DNA of 64,000 nt from positions 248,001-312,000 of the forward strand of contig NZ_JAHSTW010000009.1 in assembly GCF_019145195.1 (NCBI RefSeq). The letters run 5' to 3'. Under the pieces are notes generated by a model, which had not been told where the DNA came from, did no database searches, and saw only the letters and a program-made list of their open reading frames with translations. The stretch comes from Pseudomonas siliginis (lineage in GTDB: Bacteria; Pseudomonadota; Gammaproteobacteria; Pseudomonadales; Pseudomonadaceae). How positions within the stretch are numbered: position 1 is the first letter of the stretch; the number at the start of each line of letters is the position of its first letter. Shown piece by piece: positions 24,706 to 33,843 of this stretch. The translations under genes were made by a program, and so were the position numbers.

Positions 24706-25839
24706 TCAAATTTTTGCAGCGCTGCCGCACCCAGTCTCGTGCCCCATGATCCAGCCATAAAAATAATCGGCAATCACCTTCCCGCCCGTGGCCGGCAACG
24801 GATGAATCTTGTCCGGGCCGATCATCGCGTTGGCGTAGCGTTTAACGTCGGGACCGAACGCGCATTGCAGGTTGGCAAAACCGAGCTGCTGTTCACGCGC
24901 CCACGGCTCGAGCACCTGCGCATAGGCCGACATCGGATAAGCGCTGGAGCGCGTGGTGTCTTGGCGCATGATCAGGTTGATGCTCGCCGCCGGCTGAATC
25001 TCGCGCAGCATACTCACCAGGCCCTGAACGTTTTGCAGGTACTGCGCAGGTTTGACACCGAAGCCCTGATCGTTGCCGCCGAGCATGATCAGGTAAACGT
25101 CGGCCGGGATCTTCGACACCACCGCTTTCCATTGCGTCTGCCACTGTCGATCGGCGTGATAGAAATCCGCCGATGCCGCGCCGGAGGCCGCCAGTTTCGA
25201 CACCCGAATGCCCTTCTCATCATTCGTCATCCAAAGGCCGAACAACGTGGGCGCGCCCTTCACCACTTCCAGTCTGAATGACCAGTCTGCGGCTGATGGA
25301 ACGCCCGCTAGCGCGACTTCCTGAACGCCTGAGCCTGCGAGTTTCAACGGTTGCCAGGCTTGCGCGGGCGACCAGCGATAGCGCAACTCATCGGATTCGC
25401 CATTGCCCAGATACAACAGTTTCGCCTGAGTGACCGTGGTATCGATGCGCGGCGAAGGGCTGGCATCGACTTGCAACCAGGCGCCCGGCTTGCCGCTGAT
25501 CGTGCGACTGTCTGGGCTGGCCTGGCCCAAATCGGAAACCTTCCAGCCGCCACCGAAGTATTTGTCGCTGCTGCGGGTGTATTTGAAGTGCGTGCCGCCC
25601 AGCGCCGCGCCGTGGTTGAAACCGACGTAACCGGGGCCGGCGAAACCCACCTCGGCGGCCACTCGCTGCACCAGCTTGTTCAGGTAGAAATCCTGCCCGG
25701 CGGTGTAGCTGTCGCCGATCACCGAAACCGCCAGCACCTTGCCGGCCTTGCCCTCGCGCCACTGCGCAAAGCGCTGGCGGGCATCGTCTATCGTGATGGC
25801 CGAGGTGGCGACGGGTTGAGGGGCGTCTACTGGCATCAT
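24706..25839 (-). CDS. SGNH/GDSL-family hydrolase of the exopolysaccharide cluster
   Basis: The 377-aa protein has SGNH blocks: VIGDSYTAG (nucleophile Ser), MLGGNDQG (Asn oxyanion) and DKIHPLPATG (Asp and His). Such enzymes are esterases or acetyl-transfer partners, and in polysaccharide loci they modify O-acyl groups. It is the last gene of the wzb-wzc operon, next to an acyltransferase, which suggests a joint role in acyl decoration. No signal peptide is seen at the ATG 25839 (AAAGGAAA upstream); the longer frame from 25893 is only a translated REP sequence. Most comparable enzymes work in the periplasm, so the location is unclear. Confidence 0.78.
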   Translation of the reverse strand: MMPVDAPQPVATSAITIDDARQRFAQWREGKAGKVLAVSVIGDSYTAGQDFYLNKLVQRVAAEVGFAGPGYVGFNHGAALGGTHFKYTRSSDKYFGGGWKVSDLGQASPDSRTISGKPGAWLQVDASPSPRIDTTVTQAKLLYLGNGESDELRYRWSPAQAWQPLKLAGSGVQEVALAGVPSAADWSFRLEVVKGAPTLFGLWMTNDEKGIRVSKLAASGAASADFYHADRQWQTQWKAVVSKIPADVYLIMLGGNDQGFGVKPAQYLQNVQGLVSMLREIQPAASINLIMRQDTTRSSAYPMSAYAQVLEPWAREQQLGFANLQCAFGPDVKRYANAMIGPDKIHPLPATGGKVIADYFYGWIMGHETGCGSAAKI

Positions 25840-25867
25840 TGAATATTTCCTTTGTCCGGGATGGCTC

Positions 25868-25946
25868 CTTCGCGAGCAGGCTCGCTCCCACAAAAGACCT
25901 TGTGCAATTCACACAATCTCTGTGGGAGCGAGCCTGCTCGCGAAGC
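25868..25946. repeat. REP doublet (REPIN)
   Basis: Inverted pair of TTCGCGAGCAGGCTCGCTCCCACA-type elements lying within the operon, between the acyltransferase and SGNH hydrolase genes. It may shape mRNA processing between them. Confidence 0.92.
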
Positions 25947-25948
25947 TT

Positions 25949-26995
25949 TCAGCTGTTCTGCGTCTGCACCACCGGAGCGACAATCACCGGTGCTTTCTTC
26001 TTCGCCGCACGTTCGCCAAGGAACAACACCGAGGTGAAATTGAACCGGCTGAACACCATCGCCAACAGCACCGGCCCGAGCAATCCACAACTCAGACCAC
26101 CAAGCACCAGCAAGCTCTCATCCTTCACGCCGAGGCGCCCGAGGACAAACCGCGAGGTCGCTGCGAACAGCACATGAAAAAGGAAAATCGCATAGGAATA
26201 CCCGCCGAGCCAGGTCAGCGCTTTCGAGCGCATGTCACTCGACAGCAACGCGATGCAAGACACACAACCCACCGTCAAACCAATCAGGCTGCGGCGATCG
26301 ACAATCAGCTCACGATCGATCGCCGCGACGTACAACAGCGTCAGTGAAATCAACACAAACAGCAGCGGCCCGATCACTTTGAAACGCTGTTTCAAAACAT
26401 CGACATTTTCTTGACCGATCATCCCTGCAACAAAAAACGGCAGCAGGTAAATCGCACCGTTGATACCGAACGCATCCAGCGGCAACGGCGGCAGCAGGAA
26501 CAACACCGCCGCAAACGCAAACAAGCCATACAACCGCGTCGCCGAACGCAGCAGGCCGCGCCACTCCAGCAAACCGACGAAGATGAAAATACTGAACACC
26601 GCCTGCAGGAACCAGAAGTGGTTGATCGGCACCCAGAACGACAACAACGCATCGATCACGCCGACGTCCTTGTTCACCCCCGGCCCCACCGCTTGCAGCA
26701 CCGAGAACGGCACGCCGACACAGAACAGCGGCACGATCAACCGGCGCACCTTGCCGACGAAGAAGGCGGAAAAGTCATTGCCGCGAATCTTGTAGATCGA
26801 ATAGATGTAGCCGGAGATGAACGTGAACAGCGGCATGCGCACGTACACCATCGAGTCGGCGATGACCCGGAACGGCGAGCCGATGTCGATCTTCAAGCCG
26901 CCTCCCAGCGGGCCGATGACGTGATAGAGCACCAGCAGCAGGCACGCCAGGCCGCGCAGGGTTTCGATCTCCAGGGATTTTTTCTTGCTCGACAT
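25949..26995 (-). CDS. Membrane acyltransferase (acyltransferase family 3)
   Basis: This 348-aa polytopic inner-membrane protein opens with EIETLRGLACLLLVLYHVIGP, the family 3 signature with the catalytic-type Arg and His, and has about ten hydrophobic helices. Family members transfer acetyl or similar acyl groups onto extracellular carbohydrates. In this operon the target is most likely the nascent exopolysaccharide. The last residues are Lys/Ala-rich (RAAKKKAPVIVAPVV). It starts with ATG at 26995, 12 bases after the upstream gene. Confidence 0.88.
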   Translation of the reverse strand: MSSKKKSLEIETLRGLACLLLVLYHVIGPLGGGLKIDIGSPFRVIADSMVYVRMPLFTFISGYIYSIYKIRGNDFSAFFVGKVRRLIVPLFCVGVPFSVLQAVGPGVNKDVGVIDALLSFWVPINHFWFLQAVFSIFIFVGLLEWRGLLRSATRLYGLFAFAAVLFLLPPLPLDAFGINGAIYLLPFFVAGMIGQENVDVLKQRFKVIGPLLFVLISLTLLYVAAIDRELIVDRRSLIGLTVGCVSCIALLSSDMRSKALTWLGGYSYAIFLFHVLFAATSRFVLGRLGVKDESLLVLGGLSCGLLGPVLLAMVFSRFNFTSVLFLGERAAKKKAPVIVAPVVQTQNS

Positions 26996-27007
26996 AGAGC
27001 ACCTGCC

Positions 27008-28111
27008 TTAAGTGAGAATTCTTGATTCGACCTGCGCCGGTTTGTTCGCGCGCAGCATCAAGCCCAGGCCAACGAACAACACCGGCACGACCATCGAGAA
27101 GTGGCGGGCGAAGGAGCCGAAGTCCGGCTCGAACAAGCCTTGCACCAACAGAAACGCCAGCGGAATCGCGATCAGTTCCTTGGGTTTGGTCTGGATCGGC
27201 GCGCCCTTGTAGTCGGTCGAAGTGATGACTTTGAACAGCAGCAGCGCGGTCATGATCATCAGCGCAACGAAGATCACCTGCCCCGGCCCGGACAGCAAAA
27301 TCAGCTCAACCGGAAACGACAGGCGGAAGAAAATGATCATCGAGTCCAGCGCCTGGGAGACGAAGTCACTGCCGCTGAGCCACGAAACGATCAGCGACTT
27401 CGAGCCCTCCTCGCCCGCCGTGCGCAGCTCGTTGTTGCTCGCCCGGATCGATGACACCGGAAAGCCCAGCGCCAGCTGAATGGCCATGGCCACCGCCAGA
27501 TAAAACAGGAACAGCATCAGAAAGAAGGTGAAGCGCGAGACGTACTTTTTCATCACGCAGACGCCGACCCACGACAGCGAAAACAGGATCCAGTACGGCC
27601 GGATCAACACGCCGTAAATCACCGCTGAAAGAAAAAAACCGCCGCGATATTTGCGCGTCAATGCGCTGAGCAGAATGCTCAACACCGCCACCGACACGAT
27701 GATTTCCTTGGTCAGGTTCTCGAGGAAAAACGAGCGCACGATGCCCCACAGGCACAGGGTGCCGAAAATGGTCAGCGGCATGCGCCGAAACACCACCACC
27801 GGAATCGCAGTGAGGAAGAAATTGCAGAACATGCCGTAGGCCCAGGCATTGGTCAGGTTGATCCCGGTAGGCCGCAGCAGGAACGCCGAACACTCGTAGG
27901 ACGAGCGATCCGGCGAGAACGGATTCCAGAAATTGCAGTTGTCGGCACGCGCATACGAAGACCACAAGGTCATCGCATCCGGCCCCGGATCACGCGGCAC
28001 CAGCAACGGCATCGCCACTGACAGAAACAGCCCGGTGAACAGGATCAGAAAGGAAATCGACGAATCGAATTTGCGCCCACGAAACTCGATGCGCGGCAAT
28101 TTCAGGCCCAT
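27008..28111 (-). CDS. Polytopic membrane protein, candidate Wzy-type polysaccharide polymerase
   Basis: The 367-aa protein has about ten membrane spans and a periplasmic-type loop near the N-terminus (DPGPDAMTLWSSYARADNCNFWNPFSPDRSSYECSAF). It shows no named motif, but Wzy polymerases are too diverse for motif recognition, and the operon has a flippase, a kinase and no other polymerase candidate. The ATG at 28111 overlaps the end of the flippase gene by 10 bases. The assignment as polymerase is by position and topology only. Confidence 0.6.
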   Translation of the reverse strand: MGLKLPRIEFRGRKFDSSISFLILFTGLFLSVAMPLLVPRDPGPDAMTLWSSYARADNCNFWNPFSPDRSSYECSAFLLRPTGINLTNAWAYGMFCNFFLTAIPVVVFRRMPLTIFGTLCLWGIVRSFFLENLTKEIIVSVAVLSILLSALTRKYRGGFFLSAVIYGVLIRPYWILFSLSWVGVCVMKKYVSRFTFFLMLFLFYLAVAMAIQLALGFPVSSIRASNNELRTAGEEGSKSLIVSWLSGSDFVSQALDSMIIFFRLSFPVELILLSGPGQVIFVALMIMTALLLFKVITSTDYKGAPIQTKPKELIAIPLAFLLVQGLFEPDFGSFARHFSMVVPVLFVGLGLMLRANKPAQVESRILT

Positions 28112-29334
28112 GACAGCGCAGCCTTTTTCGCGCCGGTGACACGGGTCAACACTGCAATCACACTGAGCTGCACGACGATGGCGAAAACATTGCCCCACGC
28201 CGCGCCATAGATCGAGTAATGCTTGATCAGCACATAGCTGACCGGCACTGAAATCAGCAGGCAGAGCGCCGCGCTGGCCAGCGACACCCGGCTGTTTTTC
28301 GAGGCAATCAAACCGCCCCAGACAATGTCGCCAATCGCCCGCAAGGCGAACGAAAAGATCAGCACCGCGAGGAGCGCGTTATCCGGACGCGGCACGCTGG
28401 CGGCGACGTAATCGAGCAGCACATTGAAAAACACATAGATCGCCACGGCCACAACGGCGGAGACCACCAGCGAGCGCATCACCCATTTGTTGACGAACAG
28501 TTGCCTGACCGTGAACGCCTGTTGATCGGCCTGGAAACGCTTGGCCAGCACCGGAATGCCGACCACTGCCACCACCGCATAGGACAATGCCTGCAAGGTG
28601 TTGGCCGCTGACCACGCGTACACGTATTTACCGAGGCTGGCGTAAGGCTCCAGGTCGATGATCAGAAAGCGCTCGGCGTACTGACTCAGGGCGATCAGAC
28701 CGGTGCCAAGATAGAACGGCAACCCGGCCTTCCACACCGTGGCGGTGTCCAGCGGCGCGGCTTCGCGGCCCTTGTGCACGTTCACCACGATCAAATAACC
28801 GGCGATGATTACCATCACGTTGGCGGCGACCCACAGCCACAACACACTGACGATGCCCGCGACCCAGCCGAGCACCATGCCGCCCACTGCCAACACCGCC
28901 CACAGGCCAGTCTTGATGAAGAACAGCAGAGCGCCGGCGGTGGCTTTCTGCGCAGAAAACACGAAGGAATTGATTTCGAACGACAGGTGCTCAGTGAGCA
29001 ACACCAGCGTCACGCACAGGATCAGCGTGGCGGTCGCTTCCACCGACTGGAACAGCGAATAGATCAGCACGGTCAGCACCGACAACAACAGCCCCACCGC
29101 CAGATACAGCAGCAGAACCTTGTCGACCACCCGCCGCGAACTGCCGCCGACGCTGATCAGCCGGTTGATTTCGGAACTGAAGCCGACGCTGTAGAACTTC
29201 GATGCGATCAGCGAAGCCGCGACCACCACACCGTAAAAGCCCAGCGCCTCGTAACCGAGGTAATGGGTGATGGCCAACACCAGCAAGAACTTCGCGCCCA
29301 AGGCTCCGCCGCGAAGCAACAGCCGAAATATCAT
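28102..29334 (-). CDS. Polysaccharide flippase (Wzx/MATE-like)
   Basis: This 410-aa protein with about 12-14 membrane spans starts FRLLLRGGALGAKFLLVLAITHYLGYEALGFYGVVVAASLIASKF, characteristic of oligosaccharide flippases (RfbX/Wzx). It would move the lipid-linked repeat unit across the inner membrane for polymerisation. The ATG at 29334 overlaps the pyruvyl transferase stop by 4 bases, and the downstream gene overlaps its own end, so translation is coupled. Confidence 0.85.
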   Translation of the reverse strand: MIFRLLLRGGALGAKFLLVLAITHYLGYEALGFYGVVVAASLIASKFYSVGFSSEINRLISVGGSSRRVVDKVLLLYLAVGLLLSVLTVLIYSLFQSVEATATLILCVTLVLLTEHLSFEINSFVFSAQKATAGALLFFIKTGLWAVLAVGGMVLGWVAGIVSVLWLWVAANVMVIIAGYLIVVNVHKGREAAPLDTATVWKAGLPFYLGTGLIALSQYAERFLIIDLEPYASLGKYVYAWSAANTLQALSYAVVAVVGIPVLAKRFQADQQAFTVRQLFVNKWVMRSLVVSAVVAVAIYVFFNVLLDYVAASVPRPDNALLAVLIFSFALRAIGDIVWGGLIASKNSRVSLASAALCLLISVPVSYVLIKHYSIYGAAWGNVFAIVVQLSVIAVLTRVTGAKKAALSWA

Positions 29335-30443
29335 CGAACGACACCCTTGATGATTTCGTCCATGGCCACGGTTTTCGCCTCGATCTCGCGGCAAGTGTCG
29401 GTCAGGCGCTTGCCGAAATCCGCCAAGGCATTGGGCGCGTAAACGGTGTTGATGATGGTGTCGACGTCGATATCGCCGCCGTTGATCACCCAGTCCTCGA
29501 CGCCCATGTCCTGATAGGCGCCAAAGCCTTTGCGCTCGTAGCTGATGTGATACGCCGGCACGCCGGAGAGCAGCGATTCGATGGCGCCGTGCAGACGCAC
29601 CGAGATCACCAGGTCCGGTTGGTATTTGGCGATGGTTGCCTTCAGCGACAGCAGATTTTCGTTGATGCCCAGCTCGCGGTAGAACGCGCCGTCATCGTTG
29701 CCCCGCACCGCGCTTTGCACGGCGCAGACCACTTTGCTTTTGTTCTTCAGACGCTGCAGCAGCAGTTTCAGATTGGCCACGTAGGCGACCTTCTTCTCTT
29801 TGCTCCACTCCGGCGGCTTGCGCAGCACCACGCAAACCGTCGCCGGCGAGGCGGCACAGCGGGTGAATTTCGGTTGCTGAAGAATCTTGCTCGCCAGCGA
29901 CTGCACCGCCAGATCCGGCGCGCGGTAGACGTTTTCGCAAGCATCAAAAATTGCCGAGGAACGGTTGTCACGCACGAACACCGCATCAGCGCTGGCGTAG
30001 TGTTCAACGATCTTGCTGCTCTCACCGTGGAACGGGCCGATGCTCTGCGGCAGGTACACCGACGGCACTTTGCTGAGAATCGCGGTTTCCAGTTGCTTGG
30101 CGTGGCCGAGCTTCAGCTTGATGTGTTCGAAGGCGCTTTTCGAACGCATGTAACCGCCGCCAACACCGACGATCAGATCGGTCTTCTTCAGCAGATCGGC
30201 GAGCCCGGCGTAGGACTGATTGAGAAACACCGCTTGCTTGACCCGGCCCAGACCCTTGGCCGCCATCACCGGCGCATCGAAACGCGGGTGCGGCAGATAG
30301 TTGAACGACTCAGGGTCGGACGCCACGACACTGATCGCGGTGTCGTCACCGAAGTTACGCTGCACCAGAGCAATGGCCAGATCGACGAGCAGACCGTCAC
30401 CGGAGTTGGACGCACTGTAGCCATGCAAAATCGTTACGTTCAT
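29331..30443 (-). CDS. Polysaccharide pyruvyl transferase family protein
   Basis: The 370-aa cytoplasmic protein belongs to the WcaK/CsaB/AmsJ pyruvyl transferase family: MNVTILHGYSASNSGDGLLVDLAIALV (N-terminal nucleotide-fold strand), LIVGVGGGYMRS, LPQSIGPF, FVRDNRSSAIF, and VISVRLHGAIESLLSGVPAYHISYERKGFG near the end. It would add a pyruvate ketal from phosphoenolpyruvate to a sugar, giving the polymer negative charge. It sits between the glycosyltransferase and flippase genes. Confidence 0.88.
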   Translation of the reverse strand: MNVTILHGYSASNSGDGLLVDLAIALVQRNFGDDTAISVVASDPESFNYLPHPRFDAPVMAAKGLGRVKQAVFLNQSYAGLADLLKKTDLIVGVGGGYMRSKSAFEHIKLKLGHAKQLETAILSKVPSVYLPQSIGPFHGESSKIVEHYASADAVFVRDNRSSAIFDACENVYRAPDLAVQSLASKILQQPKFTRCAASPATVCVVLRKPPEWSKEKKVAYVANLKLLLQRLKNKSKVVCAVQSAVRGNDDGAFYRELGINENLLSLKATIAKYQPDLVISVRLHGAIESLLSGVPAYHISYERKGFGAYQDMGVEDWVINGGDIDVDTIINTVYAPNALADFGKRLTDTCREIEAKTVAMDEIIKGVVR

Positions 30444-30458
30444 AAGCTTGAGTTCTAC

Positions 30459-31541
30459 TTAATAAGTGGGAGCGTGATACAGGTCGTAGGTCTGGCGGAT
30501 CATCAACGCGGCGCTGAAGCGTTCGCGGACAATGCTCCGGCCTTCATTGCCGAGGTCGAGCAGGCGCGGCTTCTGGATGATCGTCAACACGTCGGCCAGC
30601 GCCTGGTGATCGCCGGAGGGGAAGACGTAGCCGGATACTTCGTTGGTGACCAGTTCCGGCAGTGAAGTGCAGTTGCTGGCAATCACCGGCAGCCCCATGG
30701 CCATGCCTTCCAGCGGCACCATGGCAAAGCCTTCCCAGCGACTCGGCACGATCAGCGCATCGGCTTTCTGATACAGCGCCTGCACTTCACTCGGCGTCAC
30801 CCACGGCAGATACTCGACCGAATCCATCGGCGGGCACTCGACAGAGTCCTCGTTGACCGCACTGCCGACCACGGTGAGTTTCAGGTCGTTGCGGTTGACC
30901 TTGGCGTAGGCCTTGAGCAGCACGTCGAAGCCTTTCTGGTAATCCAGGCGCCCGACGAACAGCAGATGAATCGGCTCGGCGCCAACGCTTTTCGGCGCGT
31001 CATCCTTGTGATGAATGCCGTTGTAGATCAGCTTCATGCGCTTGCGCTCGATGCCGAAGCGCGCGGCTTTATCCAGCTCGTACTGGCTGACGCAGATGAT
31101 CACATCGGTGACTTTCTGCAGCACGCGTTCGATCCACGCATAGACCTTCTGCTTGGACGGCGAGCTTTCCATCAGGAACGAAAACGCATGCGGGCAGTAG
31201 ACGATTTTCGGCTTGCGCCATGGTCGCAACAGCACGCACACAACACGGCCGATCACCCCGGAAAAGGTGCTGTGCAAATGCACGACGTCGGGCTTTTCCT
31301 TGAGCAGCACCTGGCTCAGGCGCCAAGCGAAACGCAGCAGCGATGGCACGTTGCGACCGCTGCGTGGAAAGGTGCGCACCTGCTGCGGGGCGATGCCGTG
31401 CAGCTCTTTGGCCTGATCCTCGGGGACCAGGTAGACCAGTTGATAATTCGCCGCGTCGTCTTCGGGCGATGCCGAGATCGTGCGGATCACCGTCGCCACG
31501 CCACCTTTGATCGTCTCTGCCACGTGCAGTATTTTTTTCAC
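30459..31541 (-). CDS. Family 4 (GT-B) glycosyltransferase
   Basis: The 360-aa cytoplasmic glycosyltransferase opens KKILHVAETIKGGVATVIRTI and contains LFVGRLDYQKGFDVLLKAYAKV and the E-x7-E motif in PSRWEGFAMVPLEGMAMGLPVIAS. It should add a sugar to the lipid-linked precursor. It is the only clear glycosyltransferase in the operon besides the initiating enzyme at 14855. The start is GTG (GGTGAG upstream). The flanking genes are wzc and the pyruvyl transferase. Confidence 0.92.
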   Translation of the reverse strand: MKKILHVAETIKGGVATVIRTISASPEDDAANYQLVYLVPEDQAKELHGIAPQQVRTFPRSGRNVPSLLRFAWRLSQVLLKEKPDVVHLHSTFSGVIGRVVCVLLRPWRKPKIVYCPHAFSFLMESSPSKQKVYAWIERVLQKVTDVIICVSQYELDKAARFGIERKRMKLIYNGIHHKDDAPKSVGAEPIHLLFVGRLDYQKGFDVLLKAYAKVNRNDLKLTVVGSAVNEDSVECPPMDSVEYLPWVTPSEVQALYQKADALIVPSRWEGFAMVPLEGMAMGLPVIASNCTSLPELVTNEVSGYVFPSGDHQALADVLTIIQKPRLLDLGNEGRSIVRERFSAALMIRQTYDLYHAPTY

Positions 31542-31581
31542 AACTCACCCACTTCAAACAGGAAAGAACAATCGGCAACCA

Positions 31582-33804
31582 TCAGGATTTGTCGGACGCG
31601 TATTCGTAGTTGTAATAGCCGGTGCCGCCGTAATAGCTGGCCGCACGCTTCTCGACGCCGTTGAACACCGCGCCTTTCAACTCGATGCCGTTCTGGGCGA
31701 AGCGGCGAATGGTCAGTTCGATCTCTTTGGCCGGGTTCACCCCGAAGCGGGTGACGATCAGGCTGATGCCGGCCTCGCGACCGACGATGGCGGCATCGGT
31801 CACTGCCAACAGCGGCGGCGTGTCGATGATCACCAGGTCGTAGCGCTCGCTGAGTTCTGCCAGCAGTTCGCGGAAGTTGGCGTGCATCAGCAGCTCGGAA
31901 GGATTGGGCGGCACTTGCCCCCGACTGATGAAATGCAGGTTGTCGACTTCGACCTTGTTGATCGCCTGTTCGAGGGTGCAGCGCTTGACCAGCAGGTCGG
32001 ACAAACCATTGCTGATCGGCGTGTTGAGGGTTTTGTGCAGATGCCCTTTGCGCATGTCGGCATCGATCAGCACCACGCGCTGGCCGCTGAGGGCCATGAC
32101 CGCCGCGAGGTTGGACGAGACGAAGGTCTTGCCGACCTGCGGGCTCGGCCCGGAAATCATGATGCGGTTGTTGGTCGAATCGAGCCCGGCAAAATGCAGG
32201 CAGGTGCGCAGGCTGCGGATCGATTCGATCGACAGATCGGTCGGGTTGCGCAGCGCCAGCAGGTACGCAGGTTTGTCGACCCCGTCGCGGGCGCGGCCCT
32301 TTTTGTTGTCCTCTTCTTCCTGCAAGGCGCTGTAGGGAATCGACGCGTAAACCGGCAGGCCCAACTGCTCAATGCCCTCCGGACCTTCAAGGCCTCGGCT
32401 GAGGGATTTGCGCAGCAGCACCAGCGCCACGCCGACAAACGCGCCGAGCAATGTCGCGATCAGCACGATCAGTGGTTTCTTCGGTTTGATCGGATTGGTC
32501 AGGTCGACATCGGCAGTGTCGATCAGGCGCACGTTGCCGACGGCCCCGGCGCGGACGATGTCGAGCTCTTGGGATTTGTTCAGCAACTGCGTGTAGATCT
32601 GCGAAGCCACCTCGACGTCGCGGGTCAGGTTGAGCAATTCCTGCTGGGTGGCCGGCAAGTCCTGAACCTTGCCTTCGAGGGATTTCTGCTGCTGGGTCAA
32701 TTCGCCGATCTGCGTCATCAAGGCGCGATAGGCCGGGTGCTGTTTGGTGAACTTGCGATCAAGCTCGGCCTGCTGCATTTTCAGTTCGGAAATGCGCGTT
32801 TCCAGCGCCACCGACTGGCCCAGCACCGACTGGGTTTCCAGCGAGATGTTCACGGTCTTGCCGTGGGTCTGGTAGGCATTCAAGGCGTCGCTGGCCTTGG
32901 CCAGATCACGCTTGACCTGGGGCAACTGGCTTTGCAGGAAGGCCAGGCTCTGCGCGGCTTCCGCCGAGGTGCGCCGTACGTTCTGTTCGACGTAGAGCGA
33001 GGCGATCTTGTTGAGAATCTTCACCGCTTCGGCCGCGTCGGAGCTGGCCAGCGCCAGACGAATGATCCCCGACTCCTTGCCTTGTTCGGAGATATCCAGC
33101 GCGTCCTGATAGCCCTGAATGGTCACGATGCGAGGATTGCGCACCACCTGAAAACGCGTGCCGGGGTTGGCCGACAAGTGCGCGATCTGCCCTTCTACGC
33201 CGTCGTTGGCAAACGCTTCGCCGGCCACGCCTTCGGCGAGCAGATTGTCGTTTTCATCGAACAGTTGAAAACGCTGCTGCTCGCCGGCGATCAGGGTGAG
33301 TTTCTTGCCGAGCAGGTCTTTCGGCAATTGCAGCCGGTTGAACTCCAGACGCTCGCCACCCCAGGCGTAACTGTTCAAACCGAAACGCGGCGGCGCGACG
33401 CTGGTCTCGCTGTCTCCGCGATAACGCCGCGAAAGAAAGCCGCCGATCAACGGGAACGTGTTGGGGGTGACGTCGATATCCAGGCGCAGGTCGTCAACGG
33501 TTTTGCCGATCACCGCGCGGGATTTGATGATGCCGATTTCGGTCACCGACGGCGATTGCCCGCCGAGCATGCTGTTGAGGTCGGAGAAACCGAGCATGTC
33601 GTTCTTTTTCGGTTCGACCTGCACCAGCGCGTTCGCCAGGTACACGGGCGTCGCCAGAACCGCATAGGCGACGCCGGTGACCATGAAGGCACCGGTCAGC
33701 GCGCCGATCAGCCACTTCTGGTCGATCAAGCTGCCGAAGATGCCGAGCAGATCAATACTGTCTTGATCATTGTCGCGGGTGCCGATTACGGACGGTAACT
33801 GCAT
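31582..33804 (-). CDS. wzc: Wzc/Etk-type polysaccharide co-polymerase tyrosine autokinase
   Basis: Wzc controls chain length and export. The 740-aa protein has an N-terminal Wzz domain (first span near residues 32-55), a large periplasmic coiled-coil part with QSLAFLQSQLPQVKRDLAKA, a second span (PKKPLIVLIATLLGAFVGVALVLL), and a cytoplasmic BY-kinase: GPSPQVGKTFVSSNLA (Walker A), VVLIDADMRKG (Walker A'), LVIIDTPP (Walker B). The tail YYGGTGYYNYEY carries six tyrosines for autophosphorylation. The cognate phosphatase gene precedes it by 39 bases, and the Wza-type partner is encoded at 20235-21350. Confidence 0.95.
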   Translation of the reverse strand: MQLPSVIGTRDNDQDSIDLLGIFGSLIDQKWLIGALTGAFMVTGVAYAVLATPVYLANALVQVEPKKNDMLGFSDLNSMLGGQSPSVTEIGIIKSRAVIGKTVDDLRLDIDVTPNTFPLIGGFLSRRYRGDSETSVAPPRFGLNSYAWGGERLEFNRLQLPKDLLGKKLTLIAGEQQRFQLFDENDNLLAEGVAGEAFANDGVEGQIAHLSANPGTRFQVVRNPRIVTIQGYQDALDISEQGKESGIIRLALASSDAAEAVKILNKIASLYVEQNVRRTSAEAAQSLAFLQSQLPQVKRDLAKASDALNAYQTHGKTVNISLETQSVLGQSVALETRISELKMQQAELDRKFTKQHPAYRALMTQIGELTQQQKSLEGKVQDLPATQQELLNLTRDVEVASQIYTQLLNKSQELDIVRAGAVGNVRLIDTADVDLTNPIKPKKPLIVLIATLLGAFVGVALVLLRKSLSRGLEGPEGIEQLGLPVYASIPYSALQEEEDNKKGRARDGVDKPAYLLALRNPTDLSIESIRSLRTCLHFAGLDSTNNRIMISGPSPQVGKTFVSSNLAAVMALSGQRVVLIDADMRKGHLHKTLNTPISNGLSDLLVKRCTLEQAINKVEVDNLHFISRGQVPPNPSELLMHANFRELLAELSERYDLVIIDTPPLLAVTDAAIVGREAGISLIVTRFGVNPAKEIELTIRRFAQNGIELKGAVFNGVEKRAASYYGGTGYYNYEYASDKS

Positions 33805-33843
33805 AAGTCTGTTCTTACCATTTACTGTTCTGAAGAAGATTCA

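Noticed and set aside
31480..33798. 772-codon open frame antisense to wzc
   Set aside because: Same reason: Wzc on the minus strand has all kinase motifs, and the antisense product is His/Arg/Gln-rich without domains.
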